This document shows positions 26,859 through 35,529 of a stretch of DNA of 64,000 bases, in pieces (position 1 is the first letter of the stretch; every line of letters starts with the position of its first letter). The notes beneath the pieces are model-generated. The model was not told where the DNA came from and made no database searches. It saw nothing but the letters and a program-made list of their open reading frames with translations. A program made the translations under genes and the position numbers. Source of the DNA: JALORV01 sp963724365 (GTDB taxonomy: Bacteria; Pseudomonadota; Gammaproteobacteria; Burkholderiales; Burkholderiaceae_F); contig CAVRUR010000008.1 of assembly GCA_963724365.1 (NCBI GenBank), positions 1 to 64,000 of the forward strand, read 5' to 3'.

Positions 26859-28434
26859 TCAGCCGATGCACGGAACCGACGACAAAGCCGGTGCCGAATG
26901 GCTCAGGCGCGCAGGTGGCGTCGCTGCCGCTCCAGCGTGACCGAGCGTGTGTCGGCGCTGCGCTGACGGTGCGGCGCTCGGTGTCGGTGTCGCGAACGGC
27001 AGTTTGCCGCGCGCCCCGCTGTCGCGGTAGTCCAGCGCCAGCAGCATCGCTGCTTCGTCTTCAGGCATTCCAGTCCGTGTCAGTCCCGCATGCACCTGCG
27101 CATACAATTCCTCGACGGCGAAGCTGTGCGTACGTCCAGTCGACTCAAACATGGTGTCGGCAAAAGCCATGAACCGGATGAATGGCGCGTCACCCAGCAG
27201 GCGCGGAAGGGTCCGCGGAAAGCGTCCGGAGTTGGCGACCAGGTCCCAGTAGCGGGCAAATCGCTTGATCCGCAGCATCGTCGCCGCGTCGATCCGGTCG
27301 GTCGACAGCACTTCATACGGTGCTTCGTCGCTGTAACGCATGGCGCAGCGTTCGCTGTGGCGGACGATCGGCGTGCCGCGCAGGCGCTTCAGGATCCCGA
27401 GCTGGATCTCGTGCGGACCCAGGCCGACCAGGCGATCGAATCCCGCCGCCAGCGAATCGATGCCTTCGTCCGGCAACCCGGCGATCAGGTCGACGTGCAA
27501 ATGTGCCGCCGTGTGTTCGCGCAGCCAGCGCAGGTTGGCCTCGGCTGCAGCGTTGTCCTGTCGCCGCGAGATCAGCGCCTGCACCTCGGCATTGAAGGTC
27601 TGGATGCCGATCTCGAGTTGCAGCGAACCGCGCGGGAAGCGCGCCAGCGGTGCCCGCAACGCTGCCGGCAGGTGATCCGGGATCAGCTCGAAGTGCAGGA
27701 ACGGCGGATCGTCCGGTGCGTGCTGCAGGCGCTGCAGGAAAAAATCGAGAATCGCGACCGATGTCTCGGTCCGCAGGTTGAATGTGCGGTCGACGAACTT
27801 GAAGCGGCGCGCACCGCGCTGCCACAGGCTGTCGAGTTCTTTCAGGAAAGGCTCGCGTGGAAACGGCCACGCGGTCCGGTCGAGCGCCGAGAGGCAGAAC
27901 TCGCACTTGAACGGGCAGCCGCGCGACGCCTCCACATAGAGCATGCCGATGCTGCAGATCCGCGGACGTGTATTCGGCGTAGGGCAGCGCAAGGTCCGCG
28001 AGCGGCGGTTGCTCACCCGGATGAACCTTCGCGAGCGGCTGTGGACCCAGGAGCAGCTGGCGCGCGAGCCGCGGAAAGGTCACATCGCCCCAGCCGGTGA
28101 CGATGTGATCCGCCCGCCGGCAGATCGGCTGGGCTTCGATCTCGTGACTGACCTCCGGTCCACCCAGGACCACGACGATGTGCGGCGCGGCGGCCTTCAG
28201 CAGTTCGACGACGCGGCTCGTCTGCCGGACATTCCAGATGTAGACGCCTAGACCGACGACTCTCGGCTGCAGCGCGAGCAGGTCGGCGACGATCTGCTCG
28301 GGCGGCGTGCGAATCACGAACTCGCGGATGACGGTGTCGTCGCGCAGGTCTCCCATGTTGGCGCGCAGGCAGCGCAGCCCGAGCGACGCGTGTGCGTATC
28401 GGGCATTGAGCGTGGCGAGCACGATGCTTGGCAT
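26859..28434 (-). CDS. B12-binding domain radical SAM protein, one frame break
   Basis: The N-terminal frame from 28434 (MPSIVLATLNARYAHASLGL) is a B12-binding-like Rossmann domain with PRVVGLGVYIWNVRQTSRVV and VVVLGGPEVSHE. At about 27955 the frame breaks. The second frame continues with YVEASRGCPFKCEFCLSALD, the CxxxCxxC iron-sulfur motif of radical SAM enzymes, then FKFVDRTFNLRTETSVAILD and IQTFNAEVQALISRRQDN. The C-terminal region has DUF4080-like segments, such as YSDEAPYEVLSTDRIDAATM. The whole is about 525 residues. Enzymes of this group are often linked with methyltransfer or lipid modification; the reaction here is unknown. A single missing or extra base explains the break. Confidence 0.85.
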
Positions 28435-28517
28435 AACTCAAGGAAGCATAGCGTTGCGCTGCGGCGGGCCGATCGGTCGCTAGACTGGAATCGTCCTACC
28501 GAGAGGGAAGTGGAGAC

Positions 28518-30020
28518 GTGCGCCTGACATTCCACGGTGCCGCCGGCGAAGTGACCGGGTCGAGCCTGCTGGTCGAGGCCGGCGATGCGCGCTTCCTGGT
28601 CGACTGCGGCATGTTCCAGGGCGGTCGCGAGGCGCCCCGCAGGAACCGCGAGGCGTATGCGCGTGACCTCGGCCGCCTCGACTTCGTGCTGCTGACGCAT
28701 GCCCACGTCGATCACTGCGGACTGCTACCCCGCTTCGCCGTCCGGGGCGGGCACGCGCCACAGATTTACTGCACCAAGCCGACCGCCGACCTGGTCCCGG
28801 TCATGCTGAAGGACAGCGCGCATGTGCAGACACGTGGCGTGACCCGCCACCCGCACGGTCGCCGCACGCCCGTCACCGAGGCGCCGCTGTACACCGCCGA
28901 GGATGTCGATCGACTGGCGATACGCCTGATCGGCGTGCCTTATGACGTGGAGTTCAAGCCGCACCCCGACGTCTCGGTACGGCTGCGCAGTGCCGGGCAT
29001 ATCGTCGGCGCGGCTTTCGCGGAGATCCGCCTCCGTGACGGCGGGCGCACTCGCCTGCTTGTCGTGTCGGGTGACCTCGGCGAAGCCTCGCCGCTGGTCG
29101 TGCGCGATCGTGATCCGCTCGGCGAGGCAGACGTACTGGTGCTGGAGTCCACCTACGGTGATCGCAATCACCGCTCGATGGAGGACACGGAAACCGAACT
29201 GGTCGACGTCATGCACGACGTGCTGCAGATGCGCCGTGGCAACGTCATAGTGCCCGCCTTCGCGCTCGGGCGGACCCAGGAACTCCTGGTTCTGCTGTAC
29301 CGGCTGGCCAAGGCGCATCGCGTGCACGTGCCGCTCGTGTTCGTCGATTCGCCGCTGGCGGCGCAGGCAAGTGACGTCACTTTCCGCCACCTCGAAGCGC
29401 TGGATGAACTGGCGCACGAGTTCCACCGCGCCGAACGCGCCCGCAAACTGCCGTTCGCATTGCGTTACACCGAGAACGTCGATGATTCGATGTTCCTCAA
29501 CTCGATCCGCACCGGTGCGGTGATCATCGCCGCGAGCGGCATGTGCGAGGCAGGACGGATTCGCCATCATCTGCGGCACAACCTGCCGCGGCGCGAATGC
29601 GGCGTGCTCTTCACCGGCTTTCAGGCTGCAGGCACGCTCGGCCGACGCATCGTCGATGGTGCGCGCTCGGTGAACCTGTTCAATGAACTGGTTCCGGTAC
29701 GCGCCTCGATCCATACGCTCGGCGGGCTGTCGGCGCATGCCGGCCAGGACTCGCTGATGGGCTGGCTGGAAGGCGCGCAACGCAAGCCGAAGATGACCTA
29801 TCTGGTGCACGGCGAACCCGAGGCCTCGCACATGCTCTCCGCGCGCATCGCACGGGAACTGAAATGGCCGACGACCCTTGCCGCGCCGGCCACACGCTAT
29901 GAAGATCTGAGCCGCTCGCCTCCAGCGATGCGGGAACTGCGCTGCGCGTCCGCCGCGTCGGCATCGACACCTATCGCGAGAACGTGGCGTATCTGCACCG
30001 CAAGTGCCCCCTTTATCTGA
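28518..30020 (+). CDS. MBL-fold/beta-CASP RNA-specific ribonuclease-type hydrolase
   Basis: Starts at a GTG at 28518 after GAGAGGGAAG. The metal site is LLTHAHVDHCGLLP (H61, H63, D65, H66). The beta-CASP domain has VPAFALGRTQELLVLLYRLA, SGMCEAGRIRHHL and the C-terminal zinc motif LSAHAGQDSL, as in bacterial RNA-specific MBL hydrolases of the CPSF type. The length is about 470 residues to about 29910. The formal frame runs to 30020 because the expected stop near 29900 is missing, so the last residues (SPPAMRELRC onward) overlap the start of the next gene. Fusion is possible but a base error is more likely. The gene is coupled to a thymidine phosphorylase. Confidence 0.85.
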   Translation: MRLTFHGAAGEVTGSSLLVEAGDARFLVDCGMFQGGREAPRRNREAYARDLGRLDFVLLTHAHVDHCGLLPRFAVRGGHAPQIYCTKPTADLVPVMLKDSAHVQTRGVTRHPHGRRTPVTEAPLYTAEDVDRLAIRLIGVPYDVEFKPHPDVSVRLRSAGHIVGAAFAEIRLRDGGRTRLLVVSGDLGEASPLVVRDRDPLGEADVLVLESTYGDRNHRSMEDTETELVDVMHDVLQMRRGNVIVPAFALGRTQELLVLLYRLAKAHRVHVPLVFVDSPLAAQASDVTFRHLEALDELAHEFHRAERARKLPFALRYTENVDDSMFLNSIRTGAVIIAASGMCEAGRIRHHLRHNLPRRECGVLFTGFQAAGTLGRRIVDGARSVNLFNELVPVRASIHTLGGLSAHAGQDSLMGWLEGAQRKPKMTYLVHGEPEASHMLSARIARELKWPTTLAAPATRYEDLSRSPPAMRELRCASAASASTPIARTWRICTASAPFI

Positions 30021-31468
30021 CCGAAGGCTTCCAGGCACTGTCGAGGATCGAGGTGCGGGCAAACGGGCGATCGATCCTGGCAACGCTCAACATCGTCGAT
30101 GATCCAGCGATCGTCGCCGAGACCGAGGTCGGCCTGTCCGAAGATGCCTATCGGCAGCTCGGTGCGGCAGCGGGAACACCGGTTCAGGTGGAGCACGCGT
30201 CGTCGCCGGACTCGATGAGCGCGCTGCGTCGCAAGATCGGCGGCGATCGGCTCGAGCGCGCCGACTACCTGGCGATCATGCGCGACGTCGCGCAGCACCG
30301 CTACAGCAAGCTCGAGCTCGCCGCCTTCGTGGTCGCCACCGGGCACTTCGACCTCGACCGCGAGGAGGTCGTGTACCTGACCGAAGCAATGGTCGCGGCT
30401 GGCCGTCGCCTCGACTGGTACGAGCGCCCGGTGGTCGACAAGCATTCGATCGGCGGCATTCCGGGCAACCGCACATCGATGCTGATCGTGCCGATCGTCG
30501 CGGCGCACGGCATGCTGATTCCGAAGACCTCGTCGCGCGCGATCACTTCGCCGGCGGGCACGGCCGACACGATGGAGTGCCTGGCGAACGTCGAACTTTC
30601 GTTCGAACGCATGCAGGAGATCGTGCGCGAGCTGCGCGGTTGTCTCGCCTGGGGCGGAACGGCCGACCTGTCGCCCGCCGACGATGCGCTGATCGCCGTC
30701 GAGCGCCCGCTGTCACTCGATTCACCGGGACAGATGGTGGCGTCCATCCTGTCGAAGAAGATCGCGGCGGGCTCCACGCACCTGGTGCTCGACCTGCCGC
30801 TGGGGCCGAGCGCCAAAGTGCGCTCGATGCCGGAGGCCCAGCGACTGCGCAAGCTCTTCGAGTACGTCGCCGAGCGACTGAACCTGACGCTCGATGTCGT
30901 GATCACTGATGGTCGCCAGCCGGTCGGCAACGGGATCGGCCCGTCGCTCGAGGCACGCGACGTAGTGCGCGTTCTCACCGGCGACCCGCGCGCGCCTGCC
31001 GACCTGCGCCAGAAGGCGCTTCGGCTGGCCGGCCGTGTCATCGAGTTCGATCCCGACGTGCGCGGTGGAGAAGGTTTTCCGATCGCGCGCGACATCCTCG
31101 ACTCCGGCCGGGCGCTGACAAAGATGCGCGCGATCATCGACGCACAGGGGCGCCGCGACTTCGACCCCGACCGGCCGGAGCTCGCACCGCACTCGTTTGA
31201 GGTCGAAGCGCCACACGATGGCATCGTCAGCGCAATCGACAACGAGCGCCTGGTGCGACTGGCGCGTCTGACCGGGGCGCCGAAGGTGCGCGGTGCGGGC
31301 TTGGACCTGTTCAGGAAACTGGGCGAGGCCGTGCGTCGCGGCGAACCGCTGTACCGTGTGCATGCGGGGTTTGCCTCCAACCTGCGATTCGCCCGCTCGT
31401 GGGTCGCACAGGGCAGCGGCTACGCCATCGGCGAGACTGCGGTGGAGCAAAGCGTGGCGGAATTCTGA
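29984..31468 (+). CDS. Archaeal-type thymidine phosphorylase/AMP phosphorylase family protein
   Basis: A phosphorylase of about 500 residues that splits nucleosides or nucleotides with phosphate. Visible motifs are KHSIGGIPGNRTSMLIVPIV, SRAITSPAGTADTMECL and the phosphate loop region SILSKKIAAGSTHLVLDLPL. It belongs to the long (TP family 2) group with an extra N-terminal domain. The frame begins at 29984 (GTG) but homologous sequence LRVRRVGIDTYREN lies just upstream in the same frame from 29942. A lost base near 29941 would join it to the ATG at 29928 (MREL), giving the true start. The pairing with the MBL hydrolase suggests nucleotide salvage after RNA turnover. The gene ends before a terminator shared with the opposite strand. 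Confidence 0.87.
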   Translation: MAYLHRKCPLYLTEGFQALSRIEVRANGRSILATLNIVDDPAIVAETEVGLSEDAYRQLGAAAGTPVQVEHASSPDSMSALRRKIGGDRLERADYLAIMRDVAQHRYSKLELAAFVVATGHFDLDREEVVYLTEAMVAAGRRLDWYERPVVDKHSIGGIPGNRTSMLIVPIVAAHGMLIPKTSSRAITSPAGTADTMECLANVELSFERMQEIVRELRGCLAWGGTADLSPADDALIAVERPLSLDSPGQMVASILSKKIAAGSTHLVLDLPLGPSAKVRSMPEAQRLRKLFEYVAERLNLTLDVVITDGRQPVGNGIGPSLEARDVVRVLTGDPRAPADLRQKALRLAGRVIEFDPDVRGGEGFPIARDILDSGRALTKMRAIIDAQGRRDFDPDRPELAPHSFEVEAPHDGIVSAIDNERLVRLARLTGAPKVRGAGLDLFRKLGEAVRRGEPLYRVHAGFASNLRFARSWVAQGSGYAIGETAVEQSVAEF

Positions 31469-31480
31469 TGTCACTGATCA

Positions 31481-31518
31481 AAGAAAATCGCCCGGCACCT
31501 TCGCGGCCACCGGGCGAT
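31481..31518 (-). terminator. Rho-independent terminator after the SWIB gene
   Basis: On the minus strand ATCGCCCGG and CCGGGCGAT (31487-31495 and 31510-31518) form a perfect 9-bp stem with a 14-base loop, followed by TTTTCTT. It lies 35 bases after the SWIB stop. On the plus strand it can also end the thymidine phosphorylase transcript, though the T tract favours the minus strand. Confidence 0.85.
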
Positions 31519-31553
31519 CATTGACGCGGTCTGCGGGACGAGCCCGCGCGCGC

Positions 31554-31949
31554 CTACTTCAGGTGCTTGCTGACGTACTTGGTCAGTTCGAACATTGAGG
31601 CCTGCGCCTTGCCGAACAGCGCTTTCAGCTTGTCATCGGCATTGATCATGCGGCGATTGACCGAGTCCTGCAGCTTGTTCTTCTTGATGTACGCCCAGAT
31701 CTTGCTGGTGACTTCGGTACGCGGCATCGGCACCGAGCCGACGATCGCGGCCAGCGGGCCACTCGGCATCAGCGGTCTCATGAACGCTGCGTTCGGCTTG
31801 CGCTTGACTTTCGGCTTGGCGGCCTTCTTGGCCGGTGCCTTCTTCGCGACCTTCTTTACGGCCTTTTTCGCCGTCTTCTTCGCAGCCTTCTTCGGCGCCG
31901 CCTTCTTCGCCGTCTTCTTCGTTGCTTTCTTTGCCTTCTTTGTTGCCAT
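31554..31949 (-). CDS. SWIB/MDM2 domain protein with lysine/alanine-rich N-terminus
   Basis: This 131-residue protein has two parts. Residues 2-53 are an array of KKA, KKAAKK and KKVAKK repeats, like the tails of histone H1 and bacterial HU-like DNA-binding proteins. Residues about 60-131 are a SWIB domain with PLAAIVGSVPMPRTEVTSKI, WAYIKKNKLQDSVNRRMINA, DDKLKALFGKAQASMFELTK. Such proteins exist in many bacteria and in Chlamydia, and probably condense or mark DNA. The ATG at 31949 has GAGGAGAA before it. The gene stands alone, with its own terminator and a long AT-rich leader (31950-32200). The role as a nucleoid-associated protein is inferred. Confidence 0.88.
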   Translation of the reverse strand: MATKKAKKATKKTAKKAAPKKAAKKTAKKAVKKVAKKAPAKKAAKPKVKRKPNAAFMRPLMPSGPLAAIVGSVPMPRTEVTSKIWAYIKKNKLQDSVNRRMINADDKLKALFGKAQASMFELTKYVSKHLK

Positions 31950-32205
31950 CGAGTTCTCCTCTGAGGTTTTGAATGCCACAGCGACAGCGTTCTCGAGTGA
32001 AATGCAAGAGCGCTCTCGTTGGGTGACCGCGATCCTAGAGGAAACGCAACGAATTACAAGAGGAGAAATCAATTTTTCAGAGGGAAATTGCGTGTGAACA
32101 ACGCCGTTTTCCCTCTGAAAACACATCGACCGACTGTGCCAGGCACCACGATTGGTGTACTAGATGTTGGCCAGCAGCACATGGTCACACAATATCTTGT
32201 AGGTC

Positions 32206-34950
32206 CTAGCGGGCCGCCTCTTCGAGTTCGGCGAGCATGCGCTCGATTCGTGCGGACAGTTTTTCCGTCGTCACCTGCTCGCGCAGGCGTTCGACCATCA
32301 GCGGAAACGCAAACGGCGACGGGCGCGCAAGCAGGCGGTAGACGATGCGCTGCCCCCGCATGCGCGCGAGCGCCGTGCGCAGGCGCCCGATGTCCAGCTC
32401 CTGCTCGAGCACCTCGCGCTCGGCCTGGGCCAGCAGACGGTTGCCGGCGTCGTACTTGCGGAAGACCTCGTAGAACAGTCCCGAGCTTGCCTGGAGCTGC
32501 TTCATCGATTTGGGTGCACCCGGAAATCCCTGGAACACCAGCCCGGCGATGCGTGCCACTTCGCGGAACCGCCGCAGCGCGAGCTCGCCGGCGTTCAGGC
32601 TCGCCAGGACGTCGTCGAGCAGGCCCGTTTCGCCGAGCAGCGCCCCGGAGCGGCGTTGCCACGCGCCCATCCAGTCGATATCGACCGGCGAGACCAGTTC
32701 GAAGCCGTAGTCGTTGATCGCTATCGAGAAGGTCGACGGCGTGCCCTGCCCGATCCGGTACGCCAGCAGTGACGCGAGGCCCAGGTGCGCGTGGCGCCCG
32801 GCGAACGGATAGACAAAAAGGTGCCGACCCTCGCGCGACCTCAGCGACTCGACGACGAGGGCCGTTCGCGTCGGCACGGCCGACCATTTGGCCTGCAGTT
32901 CGATCAGCGGCCGCGCCAGTTGCATCTCGGGTGCGTCGTAGCGGCCGGCCATCGCCCCTTCGAGTTCGCGCAGGGACGCATCGGCCATCTCGGTCGACAG
33001 CGGCATCTTGCCGCCGGACCATCGGGGCACCGTACCGCTGCGCCGCCGGGCAGGCTGCACGTACGCCGTCATCTCATGACTGCGCACCAGTTCGAGCAGG
33101 CGGCCGCCGAAGACGAAGGCATCCCCCTTGCGCATCCGCGAAATGAACGACTCCTCGATGGTGCCGAGGTTGCGACCGTTGAGCATCTTCACCAGCATCG
33201 AGGCCTCGGACACGATGGTCCCGACCGACATGCGGTGCCTGCGCGCGATACGGCGGTCCTGCACGCGAAAGACGCCCTCGGCATCGCGGACGACGCGGTG
33301 GTACTCGGGATAGGCGCGCAGCGATTCGCCGCCCCGCCCGACGAAGTCGAGCGCCCATGCAAATTCCTCGTCGCTGAGATCACGGTAGCTCCAGGCCGTG
33401 CGGACCTCCGCCAGGGCCTCGTCTTCGCGGAAGCCGGTGCCGACGGCAAGAGTCACAAGATGCTGCACCAGGACATCGAGCGGTCGCTCGGGCGCGAAGC
33501 GCGGTTCGACCCGGCCTTGCGTGACGGCCGCGCGCGCCGCCGCGGCTTCGACAAGTTCGAGCGTATGGGTCGGCACGATCGTCACGCGCGACGCGCGCCC
33601 GGGCGCGTGTCCGCTGCGGCCGGCACGCTGAAGCAATCGCGCCACGCCCTTCGGACTACCGATCTGCAGTACGCGTTCAACCGGCAGGAAGTCGACCCCG
33701 AGGTCGAGGCTGGAGGTGGCGACCACCGCCTTCAATCGCCCTTCCTTGAGCCCGCGTTCCACCCACTCACGCACGTCCCTGTCGAGCGAACCGTGATGCA
33801 GCGCGATCACGCCAGCCCACTTCGGCCGCGCCTCGAGCAGCGACTGGTACCAGATCTCCGCCTGCGAGCGCGTGTTGGTGAAGACGAGGGTTGTCGAGGC
33901 GCTCTCGATCTCGCGCACGACCGGCTCGAGCATCCGGATGCCGAGATGTCCGCCCCAGGGGAAGCGCCCGGGTTCGCCCGGGAGCAGCGTGTCGACGACG
34001 ATCTCCTTGGGAACGGCGCCGCGAACCATCACGCCGGGCGCGCCGGCCAGCAGCACTTCCATCGCGTGCTCGGTGTTGCCCAGCGTCGCGGACAGGCCCC
34101 ATACCGTCGGCTTTGCCGACGGATGGGACCATTGCCCTTCATTTGGCCCCCCGCCCCCGGCCCCCGCCCCGGGGCGGGGGACAGCGGCGCTTTGCGCCGC
34201 GCTGGCGCTCGCGGTCGTCAACAGTGCATCAGTTGGTGCGGAAGCAGCGTCGTCACGCTGAACCTGCGCGATCGCGAACCTGCGAAGTCTCGCCAGCGCG
34301 AGCTGCAGTTGCACGCCGCGCTTGGTGCCCATCAGTTCGTGCCACTCGTCGACCACGACGAGTTCGACGCCGTCAAACAACGACGGCGAATCGGCGCGCG
34401 CCAGTAGCAGTGTCAGGCTCTCGGGCGTTGTGACGAGCACCTCGGGCAATCGCTGCGACTGCCGGGCGCGCTCGCCCGACTCGGTATCGCCGGTACGTAC
34501 CCCGACGCTCCAGTCGAGGCCGAGTTGCAGCAGCGGTGCTTCGAGCGCGCGCGCGATGTCGGCCGCGAGCGCTCGCATGGGCGTCATCCACAGTAGGCGC
34601 AGGCCGCCTCCGAGAAGTTCGCCTGCCAGTGCCCGATTCAGCAGCCCAAACCAGACGGCGTAGGTCTTGCCGCTGCCGGTGGTCGCATGCAGTAGACCAG
34701 AGCGGCCCTGTGCGACGTGCTGCCAGACCTCCCGCTGGAACGGGAACGCCTGCCAGCCCTGGGCCGCGAACCAGCCCTCGGCACTCGGCAGTGCGAGTTG
34801 CGCATCCCGGGATGCGGACGCCGCAGCGGCTGCGCGGGCAGTCGGTTCGGCCTCGCGTGCCCGCTGTTCACGCGCCAACTTCGCGCGCCGCGCGCGCAGC
34901 TGAGTGCCGACATTGGAACCTCGAGGCAGGCCGCGCCGTTCCTCAATCAC
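32206..34950 (-). CDS. Lhr-like DEXH box DNA helicase (ligase-associated DNA damage response type)
   Basis: A superfamily 2 helicase of 914 residues. Walker A is ATTGSGKT (89-96), motif II DEWH (201-204), motif III SATLGN (287-292), then TLVFTNTRSQAEIWYQSLLE and motif VI LLQRAGRSGHAPGR. The Lhr-core winged helix and C-terminal domain follow (LFYEVFRKYDAGNRLLAQAE). It unwinds DNA or RNA-DNA duplexes and in relatives sits in a cluster with ligase, exonuclease and a phosphoesterase. Here none of these are neighbours. Residues about 229-282, between motifs II and III, form a low-complexity insertion (alanine-, proline- and glycine-rich) encoded by a hairpin-rich DNA stretch. The start at 34950 may be upstream of the true one, since the first 50 residues are low complexity. 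Confidence 0.9.
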   Translation of the reverse strand: MIEERRGLPRGSNVGTQLRARRAKLAREQRAREAEPTARAAAAASASRDAQLALPSAEGWFAAQGWQAFPFQREVWQHVAQGRSGLLHATTGSGKTYAVWFGLLNRALAGELLGGGLRLLWMTPMRALAADIARALEAPLLQLGLDWSVGVRTGDTESGERARQSQRLPEVLVTTPESLTLLLARADSPSLFDGVELVVVDEWHELMGTKRGVQLQLALARLRRFAIAQVQRDDAASAPTDALLTTASASAAQSAAVPRPGAGAGGGGPNEGQWSHPSAKPTVWGLSATLGNTEHAMEVLLAGAPGVMVRGAVPKEIVVDTLLPGEPGRFPWGGHLGIRMLEPVVREIESASTTLVFTNTRSQAEIWYQSLLEARPKWAGVIALHHGSLDRDVREWVERGLKEGRLKAVVATSSLDLGVDFLPVERVLQIGSPKGVARLLQRAGRSGHAPGRASRVTIVPTHTLELVEAAAARAAVTQGRVEPRFAPERPLDVLVQHLVTLAVGTGFREDEALAEVRTAWSYRDLSDEEFAWALDFVGRGGESLRAYPEYHRVVRDAEGVFRVQDRRIARRHRMSVGTIVSEASMLVKMLNGRNLGTIEESFISRMRKGDAFVFGGRLLELVRSHEMTAYVQPARRRSGTVPRWSGGKMPLSTEMADASLRELEGAMAGRYDAPEMQLARPLIELQAKWSAVPTRTALVVESLRSREGRHLFVYPFAGRHAHLGLASLLAYRIGQGTPSTFSIAINDYGFELVSPVDIDWMGAWQRRSGALLGETGLLDDVLASLNAGELALRRFREVARIAGLVFQGFPGAPKSMKQLQASSGLFYEVFRKYDAGNRLLAQAEREVLEQELDIGRLRTALARMRGQRIVYRLLARPSPFAFPLMVERLREQVTTEKLSARIERMLAELEEAAR
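34104..34200. repeat. Three stacked hairpins inside the helicase gene
   Basis: CCGTCGGC/GCCGACGG (34104-34122, loop TTT), the 20-bp palindrome centred at 34170/34171 (arms CCCCCGCCCC and GGGGCGGGGG), and GCGGCGC/GCGCCGC (34184-34200, loop TTT) lie within 97 bases. They code for the low-complexity stretch between helicase motifs II and III and keep the reading frame. This looks like an inserted palindromic element. Confidence 0.7.
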
Positions 34951-35062
34951 GGCACTGTCCAGCGAAGCGAGTCTGCAAGGAGCGCATCACAGCCGGTCAG
35001 TCGGTTGGTGCTGGTGCTGAGCAGGAACTGAGCAGGAACCGTGGTGTGATCCGAAAATAGAA

Positions 35063-35082
35063 ACGCCGCCCGCAGGCGGCGT
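35063..35082 (-). terminator. Rho-independent terminator after the small exported protein gene
   Basis: On the minus strand ACGCCGCC pairs with GGCGGCGT (35063-35070 with 35075-35082, loop of 4), followed by TTCTATTTTC. It lies 17 bases after the stop of the 80-residue exported protein gene. Confidence 0.8.
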
Positions 35083-35099
35083 CTTGCGGCGGGGAACAA

Positions 35100-35342
35100 C
35101 TACGAGATGTTGAGGATCTTCATCGCCTTGGCCAGCGTGTCGACCGACTCCTGGTGCTTGCCGGCCTTGTGCAGCGCCTCGCCCTCGGCGCGGTACTTCT
35201 TGACTTCGGCCATCTGGGCTTCGGTCAGCTTTGGATTCTTGGCCATCGCGGCATCGATCTTCGCCATGTCGGCGGGGCAGTGGAAAGCCAGTGCAGCGGC
35301 GGAGAACAGCAGCGCCGCGGCGGCGCTCAGGATGCGTTTCAT
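35100..35342 (-). CDS. Small exported helical protein
   Basis: This 80-residue protein starts at the ATG at 35342 (GGAG upstream) with a signal peptide MKRILSAAAALLFSAAALAF. The mature part reads HCPADMAKIDAAMAKNPKLT, then EVKKYRAEGEALHKAGKHQE and SVDTLAKAMKIL: two amphipathic helices, the second TPR-like. Comparable small periplasmic proteins are common in betaproteobacteria and unnamed. It has its own terminator. It lies near the SCO gene, but an own promoter in the 190-base gap is likely. Confidence 0.7.
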   Translation of the reverse strand: MKRILSAAAALLFSAAALAFHCPADMAKIDAAMAKNPKLTEAQMAEVKKYRAEGEALHKAGKHQESVDTLAKAMKILNIS

Positions 35343-35529
35343 CGGTGTATCTCCTTGGGAGGGAAGGTAATTCTTGCCTTGCACGAAGGCAAAGCGGTCT
35401 GCAGTCTAACTCCAGGACCGCACGGTCACATCCCCGGAACCGGTGCATGCAGAAGACCCCGCACTCGGCGTGGTGTCACCGCCCGGCCGGTCCGGTGCCG
35501 TCCTTCCCGGCGCTGCATCCTGAATCGCC

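Noticed and set aside
32785..34407. Open frame of about 540 codons on the plus strand opposite the helicase
   Set aside because: It mirrors the high-GC third positions of the helicase and shows no domain.
28518..34950. MBL nuclease and Lhr helicase as the ligase-associated DNA repair cluster
   Set aside because: The MBL protein has the long beta-CASP RNA-type form, the two genes are 2 kb apart with unrelated genes between them, and no ligase or phosphoesterase is present.
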